Positions 49,600 through 59,096 of a stretch of 64,000 nt of DNA are shown here, one piece after another. The notes below the pieces were generated by a model, which made no database searches, was not told the DNA's origin, and worked only from the letters and a program-made list of their open reading frames with translations. Each line of letters starts with the position of its first letter. Position 1 is the stretch's first letter. A program made the translations under genes and the position numbers. This stretch comes from Anaerolineae bacterium. GTDB taxonomy: Bacteria > Chloroflexota > Anaerolineae > Aggregatilineales > Phototrophicaceae. Location: contig JAFLCG010000003.1 of the NCBI GenBank assembly GCA_017303635.1, forward strand, positions 372,001 to 436,000. Reading direction: 5' to 3'.

Positions 49600-49777
49600 T
49601 CGTTCAACATTGGTCTAAGGGCGGATGGTATTGCTCCAATAGAAAAGGAGGTCTTGCCCCCTCCCCCGCTGGTGATCAAACGCCGGCTAGTGACGGAAGC
49701 GTCGGGCCTCGTCCCTAGTTGAGGATATGGCGATGTAGGCGGTTTGAAGGCCATCGGATTGCACCACGCAAGCACCA

Positions 49778-49808
49778 TTGACACTTTAATTGATACAATG
49801 TATCAATT
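49778..49808 (+). promoter_or_regulatory. Promoter with a 21-bp palindromic operator upstream of the COG0523 gene
   Basis: A -35 TTGACA (49778) and a 17-base spaced TATCAA (49801) overlap the palindrome AATTGATACA-A-TGTATCAATT (49788-49808; 10-bp arms and one centre base). A repressor bound here would block the promoter. The downstream gene product suggests metal control, for example Zur- or ArsR-type; this is inference. Confidence 0.65.
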
Positions 49809-49836
49809 GAGTATAGCCTTGTTGAGGAGAATATCT

Positions 49837-51033
49837 ATGGTGTCCACGAAACTGCCTGTTACAGTCCTTTCTGGCTTCCTGGGTGCTGGCAAAACTACCC
49901 TGTTGAATCATATCCTTCGCAACCGCCAGGGTATGCGCGTGGCAGTCATTGTCAACGACATGAGTGAAGTCAATATCGATGCCCAACTGGTGCGGGACGG
50001 TGGCGCGCAGCTAAGCCGGACGGATGAGCGGTTGGTGGAAATGAGTAATGGGTGCATCTGCTGTACGCTCCGCGATGATCTTTTGGCCGAGGTAACACGC
50101 CTGGCGCGGGAAGATCGTTTTGATTATCTCCTGATTGAGTCCACCGGAATTGGTGAACCATTGCCAGTGGCGATGACATTCTCTTTCCAAACGCCGGACG
50201 GGGTCGCTTCTCTGACCGATATTTCTCGTCTGGATACCCTGGTGACGGTCGTAGATGCCAACAGTTGGTTAGATGACTACCGCAAGGGAGAGGCACTCAA
50301 GACGCTGGGATTGGAAAGTGGCGACGGCGATAGCCGCACGATTTCTGATCTTTTGATTGACCAAGTCGAATTTGCCAACATCATCGTTCTAAATAAGGTC
50401 GACTTAGCCTCGGAAGATACGGTTGCCGAATTGGAAGGCGTTCTACGCAAACTCAATCCTACAGCACGGTTGCTCCGATCTGAGCAGGGCATGATTGACC
50501 CTTCCAGCATTCTGAATACCGGCCTTTTTGACATGGTGAAGGCACGACAATCGCCCGGTTGGCTGAAAGAACTCCAAGGCGAACATACGCCTGAAACTGA
50601 GGAATATGGTATCAGCAGTTTTGTCTTCAAGGCGCGGAGTCCTTTTCATCCAGAGCGCCTTATGAACTGCCTGAGTGATCCAATGATGAAATCAGTCATA
50701 CGCTCAAAAGGATTTTTCTGGCTGGCGACACGTCCAGACGAAGGGATTAACTGGTCAATTGCAGGACATATTGCGCGGATATCCCCAGCAGGTCAGTGGC
50801 TGGCGGCAACCCCACCTTCGCTTCGTCCGCAGGGACCTGAGATTAGCGAGTACATTTCTCAGTATTGGGAGGAACCTTTTGGAGATCGACGACAAGAACT
50901 GGTCTTCATTGGCATCGATATGCCCAAAGACAGCCTGATGAAGCGCTTGCAGATGGCACTGCTCACCGAACGCGAAATTGCTCTGGGTGAGGATGGATGG
51001 GAAATCTTCCCTGACCCATTTCCGTTGATCTAG
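49837..51033 (+). CDS. COG0523 (CobW/YciC/Zng1-like) metal-chaperone GTPase
   Basis: 398 residues. G1 [14 protein letters not shown], metal motif [11 protein letters not shown] (CxCC), G3/Walker B region [15 protein letters not shown] near 185 and a CobW C-terminal domain ([19 protein letters not shown]). These GTPases load zinc, cobalt or iron onto target proteins and are often induced under zinc shortage. ATG at 49837 has GAGGAG 8 bases upstream; 93 additional codons upstream are not supported by it. An operator palindrome precedes it. A terminator follows. Confidence 0.9.
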   Translation: MVSTKLPVTVLSGFLGAGKTTLLNHILRNRQGMRVAVIVNDMSEVNIDAQLVRDGGAQLSRTDERLVEMSNGCICCTLRDDLLAEVTRLAREDRFDYLLIESTGIGEPLPVAMTFSFQTPDGVASLTDISRLDTLVTVVDANSWLDDYRKGEALKTLGLESGDGDSRTISDLLIDQVEFANIIVLNKVDLASEDTVAELEGVLRKLNPTARLLRSEQGMIDPSSILNTGLFDMVKARQSPGWLKELQGEHTPETEEYGISSFVFKARSPFHPERLMNCLSDPMMKSVIRSKGFFWLATRPDEGINWSIAGHIARISPAGQWLAATPPSLRPQGPEISEYISQYWEEPFGDRRQELVFIGIDMPKDSLMKRLQMALLTEREIALGEDGWEIFPDPFPLI

Positions 51034-51039
51034 GGAAAC

Positions 51040-51069
51040 AAAAGAAGCGAGAATAAACTCGCTTCTTTT
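51040..51069 (+). terminator. Rho-independent terminator of the COG0523 gene
   Basis: A 12-bp stem AAAAGAAGCGAG / CTCGCTTCTTTT with an AATAAA loop. It is bidirectional by sequence and also lies downstream of sdhB on the minus strand. Confidence 0.85.
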
Positions 51070-51144
51070 ACACTCAGTCTTGGATTAACTCCAAACCCGC
51101 TCGTATAACGCTATTGCGCGGCTTGTACAGCCCGACGACCCGGA

Positions 51145-51897
51145 TTAATGATTCACCTTGATGTCACTGGCTTTGATAACGCCCTTGTTGGTGCCGCGCA
51201 TCACCGCCAGCTTGACCTCACCGATGGCCTTGGTGACTTCGATGCCACGCGGGCAGGCCGGGGTGCAGTTGTAGATGGTGCGGCAGCGCCAGACGCCATC
51301 CGGGTCGGCCAGCACGTCCAGGCGTTCGGCGGTGGCTTCGTCGCGGGTATCGAAGACGAAGCGGTGCGCCTGCACAATGGCCGCAGGGCCGACGTACTTG
51401 CCATTGGCCCAGAAGCTGGGGCAGGAGGTGGTGCAGCAGGCACACAGGATGCAGTTGCCGGTGTCATTCATGAACACCTGGTCTTCCGGCATCTGGATGC
51501 GCTCGCGCCCGTTGGCGGGAACGGGGCTGTTGTTGACGAAATAGGGCATGATCGAGCGGTAGTGGTCGAAGAACGGTTCCATGTCCACGATCAAGTCCTT
51601 GAGGACGGGCAGACCGAGGATCGGTTCGAGCTGGATCTTGCTGCCGACATTGCGGACGAGCAGCTTACAGGCCAGCGCGTTGCGTCCGTTGATCCGCATG
51701 GCGTCCGAGCCACAGATGCCGTGCGAACAGGAACGGCGGAAGGCCAGCGTGCCATCCTGTTCCCATTTGATGCGGTGCATGAGTTCCAGTACGCGGTCGG
51801 TTTCGGCCACGTTCTGGAGGGTAAATTCCTGCCAGTAGGGCTTCTTCTTGGCCGGGTCTTCCGGGTTTTGACGGCGGATGCGGAATGTCACTTCCAT
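51145..51897 (-). CDS. sdhB: Succinate dehydrogenase iron-sulfur subunit
   Basis: 250 residues. The 2Fe-2S motif CSHGICGSDAM..C (near 57-77), the 4Fe-4S motif CILCACCTTSCPS (near 150) and the 3Fe-4S motif CRTIYNCTPACPRGI (near 205) are complete. It takes electrons from FAD in SdhA to the quinone site. It is the last gene of the sdhC-A-B operon; the gap to sdhA is 104 bases and contains a heptamer array. Confidence 0.96.
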   Translation of the reverse strand: MEVTFRIRRQNPEDPAKKKPYWQEFTLQNVAETDRVLELMHRIKWEQDGTLAFRRSCSHGICGSDAMRINGRNALACKLLVRNVGSKIQLEPILGLPVLKDLIVDMEPFFDHYRSIMPYFVNNSPVPANGRERIQMPEDQVFMNDTGNCILCACCTTSCPSFWANGKYVGPAAIVQAHRFVFDTRDEATAERLDVLADPDGVWRCRTIYNCTPACPRGIEVTKAIGEVKLAVMRGTNKGVIKASDIKVNH

Positions 51898-51924
51898 TAG
51901 ATGTATCGTCCTCAGAATAGTTTC

Positions 51925-51959
51925 AGGTCACAAGTGTCAGGTATCAGATGCCAGGATAT
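51925..51959. repeat. Five-unit heptanucleotide array between sdhA and sdhB
   Basis: AGGTCAC, AAGTGTC, AGGTATC, AGATGCC and AGGATAT follow in register. A variant of the same 7-bp period as at 18903, but a different unit sequence. Intercistronic. Confidence 0.5.
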
Positions 51960-52001
51960 CGGGGCAACCCGCCGGATCGCCCCGACCTGTAACGGGCAAG
52001 C

Positions 52002-53828
52002 CTAGTACGAACGCACCTTTGGCATAAAGGCCGGGTCTTTTTCCGCCAGCGACATATCGACCTTCTTGGTGGTGTCGATCACCAGCTTCGGGTTGCCATC
52101 GGTATAGACATCGGTGCTGTCACGGGTGACAAAGGTGTGCACCAGCCAATTGTTGTCATCGCGCTCTTTGAAGTCTTCGCGGCTGTGCGCGCCCCGGCTC
52201 TCGGTGCGGTTGGCGGCGCTGACAGCGGTGACTTCCGCCAGATCGAGCAAGCAGCCCAGTTCCCAGGCTTCCAGCACATCGGTATTGTATTTGCTGCCCA
52301 GGTCATCCACATGCAGGTCTTTGCGGTAGCGTTCGCGCAGGTTCTGCATATCGGTGACGCACTCATCGAGCATTTTACCTTCACGGAAGACGCCGCACTT
52401 GTCCATCATGATACGCTGCATCTCTTTGCGGAGTTCAACTGGGCGAGTCTTGCCCTTGCTGTTACGGATGCGCTTGAACTCGGCTTCAGTTTCTTTTTCC
52501 GGGTTGGCGGGCAGCGGGACAAAATCGGCGTGCTTGACGTAATCGGCTACCTTCATGCCACCACGACGACCGAACACGATCAGATCGACGAGCGAGTTGG
52601 TGCCGAGGCGGTTGGCCCCGTGACAGCTCACACAAGCGACTTCGCCCGCGGCGTAAAGACCGCGTACGACCGTATCCCGCGCATCGGAAATGACTTCGGC
52701 ATCGATGTTGGTGGGGATGCCACCCATGGCATAGTGGGCGGTCGGCTGGATGGGCATCGGTTCGGTCAGCGGATCGACACCGGCATAAGTACGGCAGACA
52801 TCGAGAGTCTCTGCCAGCACGCGGGCGATGTAGGCCTCGTCGACACGGCGGGTTTCACCGGCGGCTTCCAGATACTTATTGACAGTCGAGGGACGGATGT
52901 CCAGATGGACGTAATCCTTGCCGTTGACGCCATTGCCATCGCGGACTTCCAGGTAAATTGAGCGGCTGACGACATCGCGGCTGGCGAGGTCTTTAATATT
53001 GGGGGCGTACTTGACCATGAAGCGCTCACCCTTGCCGTTGAGCAGGATGCCGCCTTCCCCACGGATACCTTCAGTCAGCAGTACACCCAGCCCATAGAGG
53101 CCGGTGGGATGGAATTGATAAAACTCCATGTCTTCCATCGGAATACCCCGGCGGAAGACTGCAGCAGCGCCATCGCCCGTGAGGGTGTGGGCGTTGCTGG
53201 TCACGCGCCAGACGCGGCCCCAGCCACCGGTGGCAAAGAAGGTTGCCTTGGCATGGAAGATGTGGAAGTCACCAGTGCCGAGCTCGATGGCGACTGCGCC
53301 GGCGCAGGCTCCCTGATTCATGATGATGTCCACAACGTGGAACTCATCGAAGAATTTGACGTTGTTCTTGATGCATTGTTGGTAAAGCGTCTGCAAAATC
53401 ATGTGACCGGTTCGGTCAGCGGCATGGCAGGCGCGGCGGACAGGCTTCTCACCAAAGTTGCTGGTGTGACCGCCGAAGCGGCGCTGGCTGATTTTGCCTT
53501 CCGGCGTGCGGTCGAACGGCAGGCCCATGTGCTCCAGTTCGATGACGGCATCGACGGCATTTTCCGCCAACACCAGCGCCGCGTTCTGATCAGCCAGGTA
53601 GTCTCCACCTTTGACGGTGTCGTAGGCGTGCCAGATGGGTTTGTCTTCTTCCAGGTTGCCGAGGGCCGCGCCAATTCCACCGAGGGCGGCCCCGGTGTGG
53701 CTGCGGGTGGGGTACAACTTGCTGACGACGGCGACCTTTGCGCCGCCTTTACTGGCATACAGCGCCGCCATCAGTCCCGCGCCGCCCGCGCCGACGATGA
53801 TGGCGTCAAATTGATGTGTGGTTGGCAT
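52002..53828 (-). CDS. sdhA: Succinate dehydrogenase flavoprotein subunit
   Basis: 608 residues. FAD-binding [21 protein letters not shown], covalent FAD His in [14 protein letters not shown], active-site regions [15 protein letters not shown] and [23 protein letters not shown]-terminal catalytic end [20 protein letters not shown]. Oxidises succinate to fumarate (or the reverse). It begins 137 bases after sdhC/D, in a gap containing two REP hairpins. Confidence 0.96.
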   Translation of the reverse strand: MPTTHQFDAIIVGAGGAGLMAALYASKGGAKVAVVSKLYPTRSHTGAALGGIGAALGNLEEDKPIWHAYDTVKGGDYLADQNAALVLAENAVDAVIELEHMGLPFDRTPEGKISQRRFGGHTSNFGEKPVRRACHAADRTGHMILQTLYQQCIKNNVKFFDEFHVVDIIMNQGACAGAVAIELGTGDFHIFHAKATFFATGGWGRVWRVTSNAHTLTGDGAAAVFRRGIPMEDMEFYQFHPTGLYGLGVLLTEGIRGEGGILLNGKGERFMVKYAPNIKDLASRDVVSRSIYLEVRDGNGVNGKDYVHLDIRPSTVNKYLEAAGETRRVDEAYIARVLAETLDVCRTYAGVDPLTEPMPIQPTAHYAMGGIPTNIDAEVISDARDTVVRGLYAAGEVACVSCHGANRLGTNSLVDLIVFGRRGGMKVADYVKHADFVPLPANPEKETEAEFKRIRNSKGKTRPVELRKEMQRIMMDKCGVFREGKMLDECVTDMQNLRERYRKDLHVDDLGSKYNTDVLEAWELGCLLDLAEVTAVSAANRTESRGAHSREDFKERDDNNWLVHTFVTRDSTDVYTDGNPKLVIDTTKKVDMSLAEKDPAFMPKVRSY

Positions 53829-53887
53829 CTAGTCTATTACTCCTCGAAGTCGGTTTGGCTGCGATGTTGTGCTCGATTGTCCAGTCA

Positions 53888-53910
53888 GACGCGCCGTTGC
53901 GCGTCCCTAC
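53888..53910 (-). repeat. REP-type hairpin in the sdhCD-sdhA gap
   Basis: GACGCGC / GCGCGTC with a four-base loop and a CCTAC edge. It is oriented like 27444. Confidence 0.55.
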
Positions 53911-53924
53911 AGTGTATTGATCGA

Positions 53925-53946
53925 GGACGCCCAAATGGCGTCCCTA
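53925..53946 (-). repeat. REP-type hairpin in the sdhCD-sdhA gap
   Basis: GGACGCC / GGCGTCC with a five-base loop and a CTA edge. Confidence 0.5.
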
Positions 53947-53965
53947 TTGTTGACGGTCCGGGGTA

Positions 53966-55012
53966 TTACGGCGCGAACAGCTTGGCAGTCGCTTCCTTCG
54001 CCATATCCACCGCTGTCTGGTCAATAGTGCCGAGCAGTGCGCCGATGCCGGTCACCAGCAGCACCACCGCGCCCATAATGCACAGATAGATAGCGGCACG
54101 CTTGAGCATCGGATTGAAGGATGTGTAGTCGGTCAGGACGTAGCGCAGGCCGTTGAAGCCATGAATGGTGACTAGCATCAACAGGGCTGCATCGAACACG
54201 CGCCAGATGGCGACCCCGCCCAGCAGGTGGTTCCAGCGTTCCCCGACGAACTCGACAGCCGTACCGCTGGCGTTGATGCCATTCCAGAGCGCGGTGGCAT
54301 CTCCACTGACGGGCACACCAACCACGGTCATCCCGGCGACGGTCATATCAAAGACACCCTGCAGCACATGCATGGCGGCCAGATGACCGAACACCAGCGG
54401 GATAATCAAGACGCCGCTGAGACGCATGAACGACCACCAGAAGCGTTCGATCTGGCTGCCGGTGGGCTTGGCTTTGGGGCCGGCCGCTGACTTCGGCAGG
54501 ATGGCCATAGTGATGGCAGAGAGCAGCAGCGCTGCGAACCCGGCGATCACAAACCCGGCAATGAACGGAATCTGCGACTCGACGACGGCATCCAGCCCCA
54601 GCACCTGGACATCCGGGCTTTGGTAGTGCTTGAGGACATGCGAGAACATCAGCACAAAGACCGGCACCAGCGTCACCGCCGTGGCAATAAGCACATAGCG
54701 GGCCGCTTTTTCCTGATGCCGCCACCAGACCGGCTTGAAGTCAATCAGCGCGATGCGGAGGCCGTTATAGGCATGGTAGACCACGCAGGCCACCAGCGCG
54801 AACTCGCCGATGGTGAACAAGGGGGACTGATAAACTGCAATTGCTTTGACATACAACTCTGGATAGAAATAAGCCCACGACGTATCAATTACATGCAGCA
54901 CGAGGAACAGCACCACGCCGAGGCCAGTGATGCGATGGAGCACCCAGCTCCATTGACCGAGCGCGCCTTTATAACGCAGGGTCTCGGTGAGGGTGAGGAC
55001 GAGGGATGTCAA
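53966..55012 (-). CDS. Fused succinate dehydrogenase cytochrome b/membrane anchor (SdhC-SdhD)
   Basis: 348 residues, about twice the usual SdhC. The first half has SWVLHRITGLGVVLFLVLHV and YHAYNGLRIALID, typical of SdhC. The second half has SGVLIIPLVFGHLAAMHV and IHGFNGLRYVLTD, the SdhD-like partner. Both halves carry an H of the kind that ligands heme b. Together they should form the complex II quinone-reducing membrane part. First gene of the operon. A separate sdhD gene is absent. Confidence 0.88.
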   Translation of the reverse strand: MTSLVLTLTETLRYKGALGQWSWVLHRITGLGVVLFLVLHVIDTSWAYFYPELYVKAIAVYQSPLFTIGEFALVACVVYHAYNGLRIALIDFKPVWWRHQEKAARYVLIATAVTLVPVFVLMFSHVLKHYQSPDVQVLGLDAVVESQIPFIAGFVIAGFAALLLSAITMAILPKSAAGPKAKPTGSQIERFWWSFMRLSGVLIIPLVFGHLAAMHVLQGVFDMTVAGMTVVGVPVSGDATALWNGINASGTAVEFVGERWNHLLGGVAIWRVFDAALLMLVTIHGFNGLRYVLTDYTSFNPMLKRAAIYLCIMGAVVLLVTGIGALLGTIDQTAVDMAKEATAKLFAP

Positions 55013-55203
55013 GGTTGTACCTCCTCAAGACATCTAATGGGGCAGCGCAGGCTGGGGGCCTGCAATGGGAAACGGGCGGATGTGATGGGGAGATTATAGC
55101 ATCCGGCGGCGACCCTGCAACCGGGATGGAAATCATTGTTTGGGGGTGCAGGTCGTGACCCGTTCGGTCATTGAGCTGCAACTGCCGCAAGCAGACTGGC
55201 AGT

Positions 55204-55468
55204 GTGGCTAACTCCTACGATTACTTCACGCAAGGGCTTTTCATTAGCACAGGGAGCATCTTCGTTACCAAGCAGTTTAACCCGGCAGAGGTCAAACAGG
55301 GCGAAAGCAGCACAATCACCATCGCCCTGACAGTTCAACTATAGCAATCAGGGGAAGGCCAGCCTGAACGTGCTGGTGCCGAATTCGACTCCCCTGCCAC
55401 CCGACGGACCCAGCAGCCCAGTCTGCTCCAAGCTGATGTGTGAGCCAGGCGAGACAGTGGCAAGCTGA
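55204..55468 (+). pseudogene. Remnant of an adhesin-like (DUF11-type) gene
   Basis: The frame at 55204-55344 reads STGSIFVTKQFNPAEVKQGE and SSTITIAL, typical of DUF11/isopeptide surface domains. A frameshift near 55330 moves the reading to QFNYSNQGKASLNVLVPNS and TPLPPDGPSSPVCS, ending TGA at 55466. No start codon or signal peptide, so it is a decayed fragment in the sdh/ABC-F intergenic stretch. Confidence 0.5.
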
Positions 55469-55496
55469 GTCCGTGATTGCGCGTAAGCGTACGTTA

Positions 55497-57227
55497 CTAA
55501 CGTTCTGGCTGGGGGGCGACCACGCTCCCTGCCGTCAGATACTCGCGGTAGCTGCCCTGGTAGATCGAGAGCAAGCCATCGTCGAGCGTCCAGATTTGGG
55601 TCGCCAGCCGGTCAACCAGATAGCGATCATGTGTCACCAGCAGGAGCGTTCCCTCGAAAGTCTCCAGCACATCCTGCAAAGCTTCCTGCGCCGGGATGTC
55701 CAGATGGTTAGTGGGTTCATCCATCAGCAGCAGGTTAGCCCCATCCAGCGCCAGGATCGCCAGTGCCAACCGGGCGCGCTCGCCACCGCTGAGGACGCTC
55801 ACCGGCTTGTAGACATCATCGGCGCGGAAGAGGTAGCGGGCCAACAGGCTGCGCGCCTCACCGGGATTCATGGGCTTATGGCGCAGCAGTTCATCCAGCA
55901 CGCTGTTCTCCATGTGTAGGGTGTTATGTGCTTGGGCGAAGTAGCCAATCTTGACCCCATGCCCCAACTTGAACTGCCCATCTAGCGGGGAAATCTCGCC
56001 GCGCAACGTTCGCAGGAAGGTGGTCTTGCCCGCGCCGTTGCCGCCGATCAGCGCGGCCCGTTCGCCTGCCAACAGTACGATGTCCTCGGTCATGAAGAGC
56101 AACTTCCCCTCATGACCGATGTTCAGGCGATTGGTGCGGAGGGCTGTCTCGCTGGAGCGACCGCTCACCCGCAGATTCAGGTTGAGTGGGGCCGCCTGCC
56201 GCACCGGGTTCTGCAACCCCTTGAGTGCATTTTCGGCCTCGGCAACAGTCATCGGGCGCACGCTGCCGATGCCGGTCTCTGACCAACTGGGACTCTTCAG
56301 GTAAGCGACCATCCCCATTTGCTGTATAGCGACCAGATCGCGGCTCAAACGCCGCAGCCGCCCTACCGCCATGCCATTGGTCGAGGCACGGGCGATATTG
56401 CGCCGGATATAGTCCAGTTCCTGGGCCAGCCGTTCCTTTTCCTGATCGAAGACCTTGCTCGCAAACTCGCGGCGTTCGGTACGCTGCTTGAGATAGGCGC
56501 TGTAATTGCCGCGATAGGTTTCGATGCTGTCCCGGCCCAGTTCCCAGATGGTATTCGCCACTACGTCCAGAAAGTAGCGGTCATGGCTGACGATCAGGAG
56601 GGTGCCGCCCCAATTCCGCAGGGTGCCTTCCAACCAGCGCACTGCTTCGATGTCGAGGTGGTTGGTCGGCTCATCGAGGATGAGCAGGTCAGGTGCTTCC
56701 AGCAGCAACCGCGCCAGCAAAGCGCGGGTCTTCTGCCCGCCGCTGAGGTGCGCCAGGGGTTTGGCATAGTCGTCGGCGATGAAGCCTAAGCCGGTGAGAG
56801 TCTGCTCGATGCGGTTGGGGTAATCGTAGCCGCCCGCCGCTTCGTAGCGTTCCAGTACATCGCCATATTCATCCAGCGCCGCCGGGTCATGGACCATCTC
56901 ATGTTCGAGTTGGCGAAGGCGGGCTTCCATGGCCTTCACTGGCTCGAAGACGCGCTGCATGGCTTCCATCAGGGTATCGATTTCATCGCCGAGAGCTTGC
57001 ATGGCCTCCTGATGCAGGTAGCCGATGCGGGTGCCTTGTGTCAGATGTACTTTACCCGCCGCTGGGGTATCCATCCGGGCGATGATCCGCAGCAGGGAAG
57101 TCTTGCCGACTCCGTTGGGACCTACCAGCCCAACCCGTGCGCCGGGTTCCATGCGGGCGGAGGCATTACGAAATACGTCCAGGCCAGCAAAGGCCTGGGT
57201 GACGCCATCAATGTTTAACAGGGGCAT
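55497..57227 (-). CDS. ABC-F family ATPase
   Basis: 576 residues with two ABC domains: Walker A GPNGVGKTSLL (near 35) and GGNGAGKTTFL (near 390); signatures LSGGQKTRALLARLL and LSGGERARLALAILAL; Walker B LLILDEPTNHLDI and LLLMDEPTNHLDI. The central linker (about 240-310) is charged and helical. No membrane segments. ABC-F proteins act on the ribosome (translation factors or antibiotic resistance). The sub-type cannot be fixed here. It is a single gene; the sdh operon lies behind it. Confidence 0.93.
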   Translation of the reverse strand: MPLLNIDGVTQAFAGLDVFRNASARMEPGARVGLVGPNGVGKTSLLRIIARMDTPAAGKVHLTQGTRIGYLHQEAMQALGDEIDTLMEAMQRVFEPVKAMEARLRQLEHEMVHDPAALDEYGDVLERYEAAGGYDYPNRIEQTLTGLGFIADDYAKPLAHLSGGQKTRALLARLLLEAPDLLILDEPTNHLDIEAVRWLEGTLRNWGGTLLIVSHDRYFLDVVANTIWELGRDSIETYRGNYSAYLKQRTERREFASKVFDQEKERLAQELDYIRRNIARASTNGMAVGRLRRLSRDLVAIQQMGMVAYLKSPSWSETGIGSVRPMTVAEAENALKGLQNPVRQAAPLNLNLRVSGRSSETALRTNRLNIGHEGKLLFMTEDIVLLAGERAALIGGNGAGKTTFLRTLRGEISPLDGQFKLGHGVKIGYFAQAHNTLHMENSVLDELLRHKPMNPGEARSLLARYLFRADDVYKPVSVLSGGERARLALAILALDGANLLLMDEPTNHLDIPAQEALQDVLETFEGTLLLVTHDRYLVDRLATQIWTLDDGLLSIYQGSYREYLTAGSVVAPQPER

Positions 57228-57509
57228 GGGGAACGAACCTCATTTACACCGTGCAGGACAATCAATGCTGAATCTGAATCCGTCATCGCCCTCGCAGCAA
57301 GGCGATCCATCAGCGCCGCCGGATGGTCATCCAGGCTGGCGGCTTTATGAACCGGGTTCAGGTCGTCAGGCGGTACGCATACACGTCCTACTTGTGCAAA
57401 CGAAATCCAGGGGAACCGCCGAGGTTGGCTAGATCGCCTGGATGGTTACAGTCTAGTAGAGGCCAGAACGGATGTCAATCGGGCTTTTGGCGGAACCTCT
57501 GCCTCCAGA

Positions 57510-57526
57510 CCCCCAATAATTGGGGG
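57510..57526. promoter_or_regulatory. Palindrome in the 378-base leader of the hydrolase-TetR-glycosyltransferase operon
   Basis: Arms CCCCCAAT / ATTGGGGG around a single A. It is 80 bases ahead of the first start codon of an operon that includes a TetR-type regulator. The rest of the leader (57228-57605) shows no gene and no clear promoter. Confidence 0.45.
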
Positions 57527-57605
57527 GCGCATAACCCCAAAACAGGCGTATGCTGTGACTGTTTGACCCAAAATGCGTTTTCGGTCAAGAAGTCAGGTTA
57601 GCAAC

Positions 57606-58379
57606 ATGAGCAACAACCCGTTCTATGTCCAATCCGCCGGAAACCCGGCACAGCCCGCCATCGTCTTTCTGCATGGTGCAGGCCTGAGCAGCCGACAATG
57701 GACACCTCAGTTGGCAGCATTGGCTGCTGATTTCTACTGCCTGGCGCCGGATTTACCCGAACAGGGGCAGACGCCGGGGCCGTTCGACCTGCAAGCTGCG
57801 GTCGAAGGTGTAGTGGCGCTCATCCGGGCGAAAGTGCCAACGGACAAGGCTCATGTGGTGGGCCTCTCCCTGGGTGGCGCGGTCGCCTTAGAAGTGCTGC
57901 GGCAGCATCCGGACTGTGTTGAAAGCCTATTAGTGACCGGCACCTCTGGACCGCTGAGTCCCATGCTGGGCCGGGTGATGATATGGAGTGCGGCTTTAGG
58001 CAAGCTGATGCCGCCTGCCTGGTTAGCCAACGCCGCTATCAAGCAATTTGGCCTGGAGACACACCGTGAGTTGGTCTATGACGATCTGCTGCGAGCCGGC
58101 GAACCTGGATTCAATCGACGGGTCGCGCAGGGTCTGATAATGCATCACCTGCCAGAGCAGAGTGCGGTGCCTTTGCTGGTATTGGTGGGTGGGAAGGAAA
58201 CAGCGGCCGCTAAAGCTGCTGCACGAGGGCCGCTCAGTCATATACCCGGCGCAACCGGACGGCTGGTACCGGGTGTGGGGCATGTGTGGAATCTGCAAGC
58301 ACCAGACTTATTCAATACCGTCGTGCGGGCATGGGTCACACAATCTCCCCTGCCTGCGACCCTACAATCGTTGTCCTAA
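57606..58379 (+). CDS. Alpha/beta hydrolase
   Basis: 257 residues. VFLHGAGLSS, nucleophile elbow GLSLGG (Ser near 92), and GVGHVWN near 235 with the catalytic His; the Asp is probably in the VLVGGKE strand region. Substrate unknown (ester or lactone). The ATG at 57606 gives the family start. It is the first gene of the hydrolase-TetR-glycosyltransferase set, 21 bases from the TetR start. Confidence 0.85.
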   Translation: MSNNPFYVQSAGNPAQPAIVFLHGAGLSSRQWTPQLAALAADFYCLAPDLPEQGQTPGPFDLQAAVEGVVALIRAKVPTDKAHVVGLSLGGAVALEVLRQHPDCVESLLVTGTSGPLSPMLGRVMIWSAALGKLMPPAWLANAAIKQFGLETHRELVYDDLLRAGEPGFNRRVAQGLIMHHLPEQSAVPLLVLVGGKETAAAKAAARGPLSHIPGATGRLVPGVGHVWNLQAPDLFNTVVRAWVTQSPLPATLQSLS

Positions 58380-58400
58380 TACAAGGAGCATTCATCCGGC

Positions 58401-59096
58401 ATGGCTGACACCCCGAACCCAGAACGTGAAATCCGCATTCTGGAAGCCGCTTCCAAAATGATCGCCCACTATGGCTATGACAAAACCACCATGAGCGATA
58501 TTGCCGAGGCAGCAGGAGTCTCAAAGGGGGCGCTTTATCTGCACTGGAAGAGCAAGGATGCCTTATTCGAGGCGCTCATCCTGCACGAGAGCGGGCGGGT
58601 ACTGGATGATTTGATTCAGCTAATTGATACGGAGCCGGAACTGACTAGCATTTTCAGCATTTTTGGATTGGCATTAAAGGTGACTACCCGCAATCCGCTG
58701 ATGCAGGCGCTGGTGACGAAAGATAGTCGGGTGCTGGGTGATTACACCCGTAAGCTGGATAGCGCCTTTGTGGCTGACGCCAATCTGTTCCGGCTGGAAT
58801 TTGTCCGGCATTTACAGGCGGCGCGGGTGGTGCGGGCTGACCTGAGCGCAGAAGTGATCGCTCACTTCATGGCGATTGTGCGCTACGGCTATCTGACGAT
58901 TGGCGAAGTGGTGCCGGTCGCGCAGCAGCCACCGCTTGATGAAGTCAGCACGGCGTTGGCCTTGCTATTGGATACAGCCCTGCGGCCCGCAGACGGGGGC
59001 GACCCAGAAGCAGCCAAGCAGGTTATCGTACAGGCATTGGCCAACATGCGACCGATGCTGGAAAAGATGAAAACGAAAGGCAACAGATCATCATGA
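58401..59096 (+). CDS. TetR/AcrR-family transcriptional regulator
   Basis: 231 residues. N-terminal helix-turn-helix near 30-60: TTMSDIAEAAGVSKGALYLHWKSK. The remaining part is a divergent ligand-binding domain. It overlaps the glycosyltransferase start (ATGA). It probably represses its own operon, possibly through the palindrome at 57510. Confidence 0.92.
   Translation: MADTPNPEREIRILEAASKMIAHYGYDKTTMSDIAEAAGVSKGALYLHWKSKDALFEALILHESGRVLDDLIQLIDTEPELTSIFSIFGLALKVTTRNPLMQALVTKDSRVLGDYTRKLDSAFVADANLFRLEFVRHLQAARVVRADLSAEVIAHFMAIVRYGYLTIGEVVPVAQQPPLDEVSTALALLLDTALRPADGGDPEAAKQVIVQALANMRPMLEKMKTKGNRSS

Noticed and set aside
49703..49717. GCCTCGTCCCTA as a full REP hairpin
   Set aside because: Only one arm is present; at most a half element.
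51148..51900. A 250-codon open frame antisense to sdhB
   Set aside because: Exactly covers sdhB on the other strand, which has all three Fe-S motifs; no independent evidence.
51967..51988. A GGGGC...GCCCC hairpin next to sdhA as another REP
   Set aside because: Arms are short and imperfect and the GTAGG edge is missing, so I did not count it in the family.
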